The notes beneath the pieces were generated by a model. The model worked only from the letters and a program-made list of their open reading frames with translations. It did not search any database and was not told where the DNA came from. The position numbers and the translations under genes were made by a program. A DNA stretch of 64,000 nt from an uncultured Dorea sp. (GTDB lineage Bacteria > Bacillota > Clostridia > Lachnospirales > Lachnospiraceae). Every line of letters begins with the position of its first letter. Positions within the stretch are counted from its first letter, which is position 1. The DNA is taken from positions 62,001 to 126,000 of the forward strand of contig CAJTVY010000003.1 in the NCBI GenBank assembly GCA_910579925.1, in the 5' to 3' direction. This document shows positions 26,278 through 34,029 of this stretch, in pieces.

Positions 26278-26305
26278 TTGACAGCTTTTAACAGAATGAT
26301 ATACT
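26278..26305 (+). promoter_or_regulatory. Promoter of the first SLH gene
   Basis: TTGACA and TATACT with a 16-base spacer lie about 33 bases before the ATG. The second SLH copy has the leader but lacks this -35/-10 pair. Confidence 0.75.
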
Positions 26306-26337
26306 AAAGACAAAGAAATGAAAGGAAGAATTAGGAT

Positions 26338-27285
26338 ATGAAATTCAAAAAATTAGGAATCCTCTTATGCGCCGCAGGGCTGATGGTTGCGGCGGGAACC
26401 ACGGTACAGGCGAAAAATGCAGAGGATTACCGTGATGTAAAGCCGGGGGACTGGTTTTACCAGTATGTAGAGGATGTGTCAGAAAATGAGTATATGACTG
26501 GGACGAGCCCGACGGTCTTTGGTCCTCTGGACAACCTGGCAAGGGCGCAGCTGGCGACAGTTATCTATCGGATCCATGAGAATCCGGAGACAGCGTATGA
26601 ATCCAGATTTCCCGATGTTCCCGATGGTACGTTCTATTCGGTGCCTGTAACATGGGCGAATACCTATGGAGTCATAACGGGATATGATGACGGGAAGTTT
26701 GGGCCGTCGGATGACATCAATCGGGAACAGCTTGCCACCATGCTTTACAGGTATGCAGTGAAACTGGGGTATGACACATCGGAATCCGGAAATTTGAATG
26801 AATTTCCGGATGCGGGAAATGTATCAGACTTTGCAAAAGAAGCAATGGAGTGGGCGAACGGAGCCGCGATTATCACGGGGGACAGAGGGTATCTGAATCC
26901 CCAGGGGACAGTCAACCGTGCAATCGGTGCGACAATGATATCAAGGTTTACGAACCTGATTGGTACGCCGACCAAACCAGGACATCAGCATGCCTGGAAA
27001 CAGCATACGTCGACAAAGACAGAGTGGGTTCCGAATATTGTAGATGTTCCGGATTACGAAGAGAGGGAAGTGGAAGCATGGCATTGTAACTGTGGTGAAA
27101 TTGTTAGTTATGAAGACTATGAAGACCATACAATGAACCACCTACTCAATGGTGAAGCTGATAACGGATATTCTGAAATAATCACAGAAAAAGTAATTGT
27201 TGGATATCACCAGGAAGACCACGGAAGCTATGTATCTACAGTAGTCAATGACTATCAGTATTGTGATTGTGGGGCGACAAAGTAA
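26338..27285 (+). CDS. Secreted SLH-domain protein, copy 1
   Basis: A 315-residue exported protein. A signal peptide ends near VQA/KNA (residue 25). Three S-layer homology repeats follow at about 30-80, 90-140 and 150-200, with typical FPDV and GPxDxxxRxQLAT elements (YRDVKPGDWFYQYV, then FGPSDDINREQLATMLYR). SLH triplets bind pyruvylated secondary wall polymer, so the protein should be held on the cell surface. The C-terminal 110 residues are unusual: WHCNCGEIVSYEDYEDH, MNH and a final YCDCGATK give paired CxC motifs with histidines, as in metal-binding knuckles. Its own promoter lies just upstream. The function of the C-terminal part is unknown. Confidence 0.88.
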   Translation: MKFKKLGILLCAAGLMVAAGTTVQAKNAEDYRDVKPGDWFYQYVEDVSENEYMTGTSPTVFGPLDNLARAQLATVIYRIHENPETAYESRFPDVPDGTFYSVPVTWANTYGVITGYDDGKFGPSDDINREQLATMLYRYAVKLGYDTSESGNLNEFPDAGNVSDFAKEAMEWANGAAIITGDRGYLNPQGTVNRAIGATMISRFTNLIGTPTKPGHQHAWKQHTSTKTEWVPNIVDVPDYEEREVEAWHCNCGEIVSYEDYEDHTMNHLLNGEADNGYSEIITEKVIVGYHQEDHGSYVSTVVNDYQYCDCGATK

Positions 27286-27342
27286 CAGACATATGCAAAA
27301 AAGGATTTACTAAAGGCAAAGAAATGAAAGGAAGAATAGGAT

Positions 27343-28290
27343 ATGAAATTCAAAAAATTAGGAATCCTCTTATGCGCCGCAGGGCTGATGGTTGCGGCGG
27401 GAACCACGGTACAGGCGAAAAATGCAGAGGATTACCGTGATGTAAAGCCGGGGGACTGGTTTTACCAGTATGTAGAGGATGTGTCAGAAAATGAGTATAT
27501 GACTGGGACGAGCCCGACGGTCTTTGGTCCTCTGGACAACCTGGCAAGGGCGCAGCTGGCGACAGTTATCTATCGGATCCATGAGAATCCGGAGACAGCG
27601 TATGAATCCAGATTTCCCGATGTTCCCGATGGTACGTTCTATTCGGTGCCTGTAACATGGGCGAATACCTATGGAGTCATAACGGGATATGATGACGGGA
27701 AGTTTGGGCCGTCGGATGACATCAATCGGGAACAGCTTGCCACCATGCTTTACAGGTATGCAGTGAAACTGGGGTATGACACATCGGAATCCGGAAATTT
27801 GAATGAATTTCCGGATGCGGGAAATGTATCAGACTTTGCAAAAGAAGCAATGGAGTGGGCGAACGGAGCCGCGATTATCACGGGGGACAGAGGGTATCTG
27901 AATCCCCAGGGGACAGTCAACCGTGCAATCGGTGCGACAATGATATCAAGGTTTACGAACCTGATTGGTACGCCGACCAAACCAGGACATCAGCATGCCT
28001 GGAAACAGCATACGTCGACAAAGACAGAGTGGGTTCCGAATATTGTAGATGTTCCGGATTACGAAGAGAGGGAAGTGGAAGCATGGCATTGTAACTGTGG
28101 TGAAATTGTTAGTTATGAAGACTATGAAGACCATACAATGAACCACCTACTCAATGGTGAAGCTGATAACGGATATTCTGAAATAATCACAGAAAAAGTA
28201 ATTGTTGGATATCACCAGGAAGACCACGGAAGCTATGTATCTACAGTAGTCAATGACTATCAGTATTGTGATTGTGGGGCGACAAAGTAA
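27343..28290 (+). CDS. Secreted SLH-domain protein, copy 2 (identical)
   Basis: The protein is identical over all 315 residues to the preceding gene: signal peptide, three SLH repeats and the CxC-containing C-terminal region. It has the same ribosome binding site (GAAAGGAAGAA) but no clear -35/-10 pair in the 57-base spacer, so it probably depends on read-through from copy 1. The absence of any coding divergence beside a diverged leader points to very recent duplication or gene conversion. Dosage of a surface protein is the simplest benefit. Confidence 0.85.
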   Translation: MKFKKLGILLCAAGLMVAAGTTVQAKNAEDYRDVKPGDWFYQYVEDVSENEYMTGTSPTVFGPLDNLARAQLATVIYRIHENPETAYESRFPDVPDGTFYSVPVTWANTYGVITGYDDGKFGPSDDINREQLATMLYRYAVKLGYDTSESGNLNEFPDAGNVSDFAKEAMEWANGAAIITGDRGYLNPQGTVNRAIGATMISRFTNLIGTPTKPGHQHAWKQHTSTKTEWVPNIVDVPDYEEREVEAWHCNCGEIVSYEDYEDHTMNHLLNGEADNGYSEIITEKVIVGYHQEDHGSYVSTVVNDYQYCDCGATK

Positions 28291-28309
28291 CGGATATAAA
28301 TGAGGAAGA

Positions 28310-28469
28310 AACAGGTTGTAACAGTTCAGCCTGCAACTGCGCACTTGCTGCGCAGTTAGCAGCCAATGAATTGGAGTAGCCGGGAATCCGCCTCTTTGCC
28401 GCAGGCAAACTTTAAAATGGGCGGATTTCGTAACAGTGAAGCCGGAAGGCTGAACTGTTACAACAGGTT
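28310..28469. mobile_element. MITE-like element with 15-bp terminal inverted repeats and 8-bp direct repeats
   Basis: GTAACAGTTCAGCCT (28318-28332) and AGGCTGAACTGTTAC (28447-28461) are perfect inverted repeats bounding 144 bases with no coding capacity. They are flanked on both sides by AACAGGTT (28310-28317 and 28462-28469), as expected of a target-site duplication. Internal palindromes include ACTGCGCA/TGCGCAGT, TTTGCC/GGCAAA and GAATCCGCC/GGCGGATTT, so the whole could fold as a branched structure. Eight-base duplications and ends starting GTAA recall IS66-type elements; that affiliation is inference. It separates SLH copy 2 from the thiM promoter. Confidence 0.7.
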
Positions 28470-28490
28470 CGAGGATGGACATGGCAGCTA

Positions 28491-28518
28491 TTGCAAAAAA
28501 GGATTTTTCGTGTATAAT
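28491..28518 (+). promoter_or_regulatory. Promoter of the thiM transcript
   Basis: TTGCAA and TATAAT with a 16-base spacer, placed about 25 bases before the riboswitch. Confidence 0.65.
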
Positions 28519-28540
28519 TAAGAGAGTAACCGAATAATAG

Positions 28541-28635
28541 AACGGGGAGCTTGCAGCAGCAGGCTGAGAGGGGACTGACACTGTCCCGACCCATGAACCT
28601 GATTTGGATAATGCCAACGTAGGGATGATTTGCTG
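28541..28635 (+). promoter_or_regulatory. TPP riboswitch (THI element)
   Basis: The conserved segments of the thiamine-pyrophosphate aptamer are present in order: CGGGGAGC, GGCTGAGAGGGG, ACCCATGAACCTGATTTGG and ATAATGCCAACGTAGGGA. A terminator hairpin (28648-28678) follows as expression platform, then thiM. Thiamine pyrophosphate should switch transcription off. Confidence 0.97.
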
Positions 28636-28647
28636 ATAAGAGATAAG

Positions 28648-28678
28648 CGGATATGCCGATGCCTGGCATATCCGTTTT
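28648..28678 (+). terminator. Terminator of the TPP riboswitch expression platform
   Basis: CGGATATGCC pairs with GGCATATCCG over a 7-base loop, followed by TTTT. It ends 22 bases before the thiM start, after the aptamer, as expected for transcriptional control. Confidence 0.85.
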
Positions 28679-28700
28679 CCCATTTTAAGGAGGAATCTCT

Positions 28701-29522
28701 ATGTTAGAAAACTGTATCAGAAACGTAAGAACCACCAGGCCCCTTGTGCACAATATCACCAACTACGTGACCGTTAATGATGTTGCGAATATCCTGCTTG
28801 CCTGCGGTGCAAGCCCCATCATGTCCGATGAGCCGGAGGAGGTAGAAGAGATCACTTCCATCTGCGGCGGTCTGAATATCAATATCGGGACGCTGAATAA
28901 ACGGACAATCGAAAGCATGTTCCGGGCGGGGAGAAAGGCGAAGGAACTGGGACATGCCCTGCTGCTTGATCCGGTAGGAGCAGGGGCCAGTACGCTGCGG
29001 ACGGACACGGCGGTAAGGCTGATGGACGAACTCTCATTTCAGGTGATCCGGGGAAATATTTCCGAGATCAAAACCCTTGCCCTGGGAAGCGGGACTACGA
29101 AAGGGGTAGATGCAGACGTTGCAGATGCGGTGACGGAAGAAAATCTGGAAGAAGGAGCGGCGTTTGCAAAAGAATTTGCCAGGAAAGCAGGATGTATTGC
29201 CGCCATTACAGGGGCCATTGATCTGGTAAGTGACGGAAAACTCTGCTACGTCATCCGAAACGGACGGTCTGAGATGGGGAGGATTACTGGGACTGGCTGT
29301 CAGCTTTCCGGTATGATGACGGCGTTTCTTGCGGCAAGTCCAGACTGCCAGTGCGAGGCCGCAGCCGCGGCAGTGTGCGCAATGGGACTGGCCGGGGAGA
29401 TTGCATGGGAACGTATGCAGGCAGGGGACGGAAACGCAACCTATCGCAGCCGTATTATTGATGCCATTTATCACATGGATGAAGAGACGTTGAAAGCAGG
29501 AGCAAAGTATGAGATTCGGTAA
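28701..29522 (+). CDS. thiM: Hydroxyethylthiazole kinase
   Basis: ThiM phosphorylates 4-methyl-5-hydroxyethylthiazole, salvaging the thiazole half of thiamine. The 273-residue protein shows the N-terminal PLVHNITNYVTVNDVANILL, LLDPVGAGAS, RGNISEI and the anion-hole/ATP region GRITGTGCQLSGMM typical of the family. Length is normal. AAGGAGG lies before the ATG. It is the first gene behind the TPP riboswitch, and the expected partners thiE and thiD downstream are reduced to a fused remnant, so pyrimidine phosphorylation and coupling must be encoded elsewhere. Confidence 0.96.
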   Translation: MLENCIRNVRTTRPLVHNITNYVTVNDVANILLACGASPIMSDEPEEVEEITSICGGLNINIGTLNKRTIESMFRAGRKAKELGHALLLDPVGAGASTLRTDTAVRLMDELSFQVIRGNISEIKTLALGSGTTKGVDADVADAVTEENLEEGAAFAKEFARKAGCIAAITGAIDLVSDGKLCYVIRNGRSEMGRITGTGCQLSGMMTAFLAASPDCQCEAAAAAVCAMGLAGEIAWERMQAGDGNATYRSRIIDAIYHMDEETLKAGAKYEIR

Positions 29523-29592
29523 CGCTAAGACATGGGCTTACGTTGGTCTGGGCGAGGCGTTTCGATGTTCATAAAGCAGAAAGGAGCAGACT

Positions 29593-29786
29593 ATGAGATG
29601 TGAGAAAAAGGATCTGATGTTATATGCAGTAACGGATCAAAAACGGCTGAATGGTATGATCTGGAAACTTCTGTGGAACGGGGAAAGGCATATCTGTCAG
29701 GAGCGCTTGACGCAATGCTTGATCTGGGAAGGGGAAGTGGGCCGATGGATCATGGATTTGAACTGCAGGGGAAATTTTATCAGTAA
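29593..29786 (+). pseudogene. Deletion fusion of thiE start and thiD end
   Basis: The first 22 codons (RCEKKDLMLYAVTDQKRLNG) match the N-terminus of thiamine-phosphate synthase ThiE and have an AAAGGAG site before the ATG. From 29661, in a different frame, the sequence reads LETSVERGKAYLSGALDAML and then GRGSGPMDHGFEL to a TAA at 29786, which is the C-terminus of the pyrimidine kinase ThiD. A deletion has evidently removed most of thiE and thiD and joined the ends out of frame. The continuous frame to 29811 encodes a 72-residue product that is probably meaningless after residue 22. Confidence 0.8.
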
Positions 29787-29887
29787 CCGGGATGAAACTC
29801 TGATATCATAAACCGGCTGCCGCTTCATTCTGTATTGTTATAGTGTGAAGCGACAGCCTTAAGGACAGATTTGTATTGGGATGACGT

Positions 29888-30778
29888 CTATAGGTCTAAA
29901 TTCGTATGTTCTATTACAAAATTCTTAAACTTCTGGATCACCGGCGCCTGGTACACATTCTTCAGCGTCGCCATATAAAAAATCCGCTCCCAGCTTGGCC
30001 TGGCGATTTCAATAATCTTGACGGGCATGTAATCCAGGATAGGCATCCGGGGTACGACTGCAATCCCGAATCCTGCGCTTACAAGGCCGGCAACAGCCTG
30101 ATCTTCCTCCAGCGCGTAATCACTCTTAGGATAACCGCCGCATTTTTCAAACAGCCTGTCGATGACGGGCCGTAACCCGCTTCGTTTTGAAAATATAATC
30201 TGAGGATAGGGCAGGGTTTCCTTAAGATCAATGGAATCCTTGCTCTCCAGGGGATGTCCCTTAGGAACGATGAGCACCAGTTCCTGACAGGAAATAGGGA
30301 TGAATTCAATGGAGGGTTCATTCTCCATCATGGAACAGAAAGCGATGTCATACCGCCGTTCTTTCAGGCCCCGGATAATATCCTGCGTCAGGCCGGTGGA
30401 AGTGTGAAAGTAAAAATGAATGTTCTTGCTTGGTTTTGAATCCAGGAAATCTTTCACGAATTGTGGCACAGTGGAGCTTAAGGTACGGAGCATGCCGATA
30501 TCCACACGACCTTCCCCGCGTCCTGTCATCTGGAGTTTGTTGACGCTGGAATCCAGCATCTCAAGAGAGGCTTCCACATCGGTCAGAAATGCCTGGCCGC
30601 ACTTGGTCAGCGCTACGTTGCGGCCGTCTTTTTCAAATAGTTTTACTCCCAGTTCTTTCTCAAGAGAGGAGATTGCATGGCTTAGGCTTGGTTGTGTAAT
30701 AGCCAGGATCTCAGCGGCTTTCGTATAATGTTCTAAATGAGCCAGTGTTACAAAATACCTGAGATGATAAAGATTCAT
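29888..30778 (-). CDS. LysR-family transcriptional regulator
   Basis: A 296-residue LysR regulator. The N-terminal helix-turn-helix region (HLRYFVTLAHLEHYTKAAEI, then TQPSLSHAISSLEKELG) binds DNA and the rest is an effector-binding domain. It is transcribed divergently from the enzyme genes to its right, the classical arrangement for a LysR activator of a catabolic operon. Symmetrical T-N11-A sites lie between them. The effector is unknown; a shikimate- or quinate-type compound fits the target genes (inference). Confidence 0.92.
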   Translation of the reverse strand: MNLYHLRYFVTLAHLEHYTKAAEILAITQPSLSHAISSLEKELGVKLFEKDGRNVALTKCGQAFLTDVEASLEMLDSSVNKLQMTGRGEGRVDIGMLRTLSSTVPQFVKDFLDSKPSKNIHFYFHTSTGLTQDIIRGLKERRYDIAFCSMMENEPSIEFIPISCQELVLIVPKGHPLESKDSIDLKETLPYPQIIFSKRSGLRPVIDRLFEKCGGYPKSDYALEEDQAVAGLVSAGFGIAVVPRMPILDYMPVKIIEIARPSWERIFYMATLKNVYQAPVIQKFKNFVIEHTNLDL

Positions 30779-30804
30779 AGGAGTTCTCCTTTCTTCATTG
30801 GTTC

Positions 30805-30914
30805 AACCATATTCAGTTGTAATAGATGGTGATATTCTATCATGAACCATAAAGAAAATCTATGGTTTCCGTCAAAATTAGTAATTTGTTTTTAATTTAA
30901 CGACGTATTATAAT
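30805..30914 (+). promoter_or_regulatory. LysR binding sites and promoter of the shikimate-type operon
   Basis: AACCATA and TATGGTT (30845-30867) form a perfect inverted repeat with a 9-base spacer containing a T-N11-A core. Further half-sites are AACCATA at 30805-30811 and ATGGT at 30826-30830, so half-sites recur about every 15-20 bases. TTGTTT (30886-30891) and TATAAT (30909-30914) 17 bases apart form the rightward promoter. Confidence 0.65.
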
Positions 30915-30998
30915 AAAATCATAGTAAAAATCACAAGGATTCAGACACGAATCCCTTTGAAACATGTTTATATTAGACAATGGAAGGAGAAACGAAGT

Positions 30999-31838
30999 AT
31001 GTCAAAGAAAAACCCTATTACAATCAGTTCCTGGACGCTGGGAGACCAGTGCAAATTCGAAGACCGTGTGATTGCGGCAAAAGAGGCGGGATACGAAGGA
31101 ATCGGACTTCGTGCGGAAACTTATGTGGACGCTCTGAATGAAGGACTTCACGATGAGGATATCCTGGAGATCTTAAAGAAACACGACATGAAGGTGACAG
31201 AGGTTGAGTACATCGTTCAGTGGGCGGAGGAGCATCGTTCTTATGAGCAGAAATATAAAGAGCAGATGTGCTTCCATATGTGCGAACTCTTTGGCGTGGG
31301 CCATATCAACTGCGGGCTGATGGAGAACTATTCTGTTGAGCATACGGCTTTGAAGTTAAAAGAACTCTGCCAGAGGGCGGGAAAATACATCATTGGTGTG
31401 GAGCCAATGCCTTACAGCGGAATTCCGGATCTGAAGAAGGGGTATGATGTTGTGAAAGCATCCGGCTGTGACAATGCCATGCTGATTCTGGACACCTGGC
31501 ACTGGGTAAGAGCAGACCAGCCTTATGACATCCTGACAGAAGAGATTGCAAAGAAGGTTATCTCCATTCAGATCAATGATGCCTATGACAGGCCCTATGC
31601 GAAGTCCATCTTAAGAGATGAGTCTATGCATGACCGTCTTGCGCCAGGTACGGGAGCGAAGGACACTGCGGGATTCGTGAAGATGATCAAGGATGCGGGA
31701 ATCGATCCGAAGGTTATCGGCGTAGAGGTAATCTCGGACGAGATTCTTGGCAGAGGACTTAAGGAAGCGGCGGTTCATACCTTTGACAATACGAAGAAGG
31801 TACTGAAAGAAGCATGGCCAGAGATGACCGAGGATTAA
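30999..31838 (+). CDS. TIM-barrel sugar isomerase/AP-endonuclease-2 family enzyme (candidate dehydroshikimate dehydratase)
   Basis: A 279-residue single-domain protein of the xylose isomerase-like/AP endonuclease 2 superfamily. Metal-binding residues are visible in GVEPMPYSGI, LDTWHWVRA, and VISIQINDAYDRP, and GVEVISDE near the C-terminus. Family members include sugar-phosphate epimerases and the AsbF/QuiC-type 3-dehydroshikimate dehydratases, which are of this size and fold. Since aroE and aroD lie in the same locus, a dehydratase giving protocatechuate is a reasonable but unproved assignment. I start at the ATG with GGAAGGAG upstream, not at an upstream frame extension. First gene after the LysR-controlled promoter. 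Confidence 0.75.
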   Translation: MSKKNPITISSWTLGDQCKFEDRVIAAKEAGYEGIGLRAETYVDALNEGLHDEDILEILKKHDMKVTEVEYIVQWAEEHRSYEQKYKEQMCFHMCELFGVGHINCGLMENYSVEHTALKLKELCQRAGKYIIGVEPMPYSGIPDLKKGYDVVKASGCDNAMLILDTWHWVRADQPYDILTEEIAKKVISIQINDAYDRPYAKSILRDESMHDRLAPGTGAKDTAGFVKMIKDAGIDPKVIGVEVISDEILGRGLKEAAVHTFDNTKKVLKEAWPEMTED

Positions 31839-31905
31839 AAATCGTTGCAGGGAGATTAGAAAATCTGACATACATAGATTTAAGAGTGGATAGAGAGGGA
31901 TAAAG

Positions 31906-33831
31906 ATGAGATTCAAGACAATGTTTTCACCAGTCCAGATCGGGCCGATGACAGTAAAGAATCGTTTTGTAGTACCGCCTATGGGAAATAATTTCGCCAA
32001 TACGGACGGTACGTGGAGCGACCAGTCTGTCGCCTATTATGCGGAGCGTGCCAGAGGGCAGTTCGGCATGGTAACTATTGAGGCGACAGTGGTACATGAC
32101 GGAGCAAAGGGAGGACCGAGAAAGCCCTGCCTATACAATGATAACAGTATTGAGAGTCTGAAGAAAATCTGCGACGCCTGCCATGCAGAGGGCGCCAGGG
32201 TATCCATTCAGCTGCAGAACGCAGGCCCGGAGGGCAATGCGAAGAATGCAGGCGCGCCGATCAAGGCTGCAACGGCAATTCCGTCTGAAGTGGGAAGAGA
32301 CACACCTGAGGAAGTGACGACGGAAGAGGTCTATGAACTGATTAAAGGATATGGAAAAGCAGCAGAGCGGGCCATGAAGGCCGGGGTGGATGCGGTAGAA
32401 GTTCATATGGCTCACGGATATCTGGTAAGTACGTTCCTGTCTCCAAGGACCAATAAGCGTCTGGACGAATTCGGCGGAAACTTTGAGAACCGGATGCGGT
32501 TTCCAAGGCTGATCGTGGAAGAGATTAAGAAGGCAGTGGGAGATAAGGTTGCCGTCATCGCGCGTATCAACAGTGCGGACGAGGTCTTAGGCGGCCTGGA
32601 TGTGCACGACAGTGCGGCAATTGCGGCCTATCTGGAAGAATGCGGGGTAGACGCGCTTCACGTATCCCGCGCCGTACATATCAAGGATGAATATATGTGG
32701 GCGCCAACCACAATCCACGGCGGTTTTTCGGCAGATCTGGTGACAGAGATCAAGAGAGCGGTTACGATTCCGGTCATCACGGTAGGACGTTATACAGAAC
32801 CTCAGTTTGCAGAACTGATGGTGAAGCAGGGACGGGCGGATCTGGTAGCTTTCGGGCGTCAGTCACTGGCAGATCCTCATATGCCGAAGAAGGCTATGGA
32901 GGAGAGACTTGAGGATATGATTCCCTGTATCGCCTGTCTTCAGGGCTGTGTGGCTAATATGTATAAAGGCGAACCGATCTGCTGTCTGGCAAATCCATTC
33001 CTGGGGCATGAGGAAGAAGGACTTAAAAAGGCCGAAAAGAGCAAGAAGGTCATGGTAATCGGCGGCGGCGTTGCCGGACTGAGCGCGGCGTTTATCTGTG
33101 CGGAGAGAGGCCATGAGGTGACGCTGTACGAGGGAAGCGATACGTTAGGCGGCAATATGAGGCTGGCTGCGTACCCGCCGGGAAAAGGTGATATTACCAA
33201 TATGATCCGCAGTTATATCGCAAGATGTGAGAAAGACGGCGTGAAGATCGTAATGAACAAGGAAGCAGACCTTGACTTTGTGAAGGCAGAGAATCCGGAT
33301 GCCGTAATCGTGGCTACCGGGTCGAAGACACTGATTCTTCCGATTGAGGGAATCGACAATCCGGCAATCATCCACGGCTCAGACCTGTTATCTGGCAAGA
33401 GAGCGGCAGGAAAGAAGGTACTTGTCGTAGGCGGCGGTATGGTCGGATGTGAGACGGCGGCATTCTTAGGAGAGCAGAAACATGAGGTGACGGTAATTGA
33501 GTTCCGCGACACGGTAGGCGCAGATGTGATCTCTGAACACCGTAAGTATCTGATGAAGGATTTTGAGGAGTATAAGATCCAGGAGATTACCAGCGCCAAA
33601 GTCTGCAAATTCTATGAGGATGGCGTTGAGTATGAGTCGCCGGACGGAACACGGCATGAGGCAAGAGGATTTGATTCTGTGATCCTTTCCATGGGATTCA
33701 GAAACTACAATCCATTTGCAGAGCAGTTAGAGGAAATGGGACAGGAAGTGTATGTAATCGGTGATGCAACAAGAGCGCGCCGTGCACTGGATGCGACAAA
33801 AGAAGCTTATGGGGCGGCTATACAGATCTGA
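31906..33831 (+). CDS. NADH:flavin oxidoreductase / 2,4-dienoyl-CoA-reductase-type ene-reductase
   Basis: A 641-residue multidomain redox enzyme of the old-yellow-enzyme/2-enoate reductase/BaiCD type. Residues 1-330 are the FMN TIM barrel (KNRFVVPPMGNNFANTDG, HMAHGYLVSTFLSPRTNK). A 4Fe-4S site follows (CIACLQGC ... CCLANP), then an FAD/NAD(P)H Rossmann region with two glycine motifs (VIGGGVAGLSAAF near residue 383 and VVGGGMVGCETAAF near 507). Such enzymes reduce activated C=C bonds with NAD(P)H in the cytoplasm. Together with aroE and aroD, the substrate may be an unsaturated cyclohexene carboxylate of the shikimate family (inference). Confidence 0.9.
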   Translation: MRFKTMFSPVQIGPMTVKNRFVVPPMGNNFANTDGTWSDQSVAYYAERARGQFGMVTIEATVVHDGAKGGPRKPCLYNDNSIESLKKICDACHAEGARVSIQLQNAGPEGNAKNAGAPIKAATAIPSEVGRDTPEEVTTEEVYELIKGYGKAAERAMKAGVDAVEVHMAHGYLVSTFLSPRTNKRLDEFGGNFENRMRFPRLIVEEIKKAVGDKVAVIARINSADEVLGGLDVHDSAAIAAYLEECGVDALHVSRAVHIKDEYMWAPTTIHGGFSADLVTEIKRAVTIPVITVGRYTEPQFAELMVKQGRADLVAFGRQSLADPHMPKKAMEERLEDMIPCIACLQGCVANMYKGEPICCLANPFLGHEEEGLKKAEKSKKVMVIGGGVAGLSAAFICAERGHEVTLYEGSDTLGGNMRLAAYPPGKGDITNMIRSYIARCEKDGVKIVMNKEADLDFVKAENPDAVIVATGSKTLILPIEGIDNPAIIHGSDLLSGKRAAGKKVLVVGGGMVGCETAAFLGEQKHEVTVIEFRDTVGADVISEHRKYLMKDFEEYKIQEITSAKVCKFYEDGVEYESPDGTRHEARGFDSVILSMGFRNYNPFAEQLEEMGQEVYVIGDATRARRALDATKEAYGAAIQI

Positions 33832-34029
33832 TTGCTGTCTGTAAATGAGAATGATGTATCAAGGACAGGAGGGGTATAAGTTCCCCTTCCTGGCCGGATC
33901 ATACATAGAATCTGAAAGATTTGTAAGAATGAGTTTCGATATTATCGGATTTTAAGTTTGTAGTAATCGAATAAAATGAAATAAAAAGTAATAATTCATA
34001 AAAATAACGATGAAAAAGGAGAAATAAAA

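Larger units (their letters stand above)
26302..28291 (+). repeat. Tandem duplication, about 1005-base period, identical coding parts
   Basis: Two direct copies (26302-27290 and 27308-28291) contain the same 948-base gene. The coding parts encode identical proteins and agree at every base I compared. The shared leader just upstream differs by one substitution (AAAGAC versus AAAGGC) and one missing T. The copies are separated by a short unique spacer. This indicates a recent duplication or ongoing gene conversion, or an assembly duplication. Confidence 0.9.

Noticed and set aside
28310..28469. Reading the palindromic element as a CRISPR or a simple terminator
   Set aside because: There are no repeated spacers, and the 114-base interior with three further palindromes and flanking 8-bp repeats fits a MITE better than a terminator.
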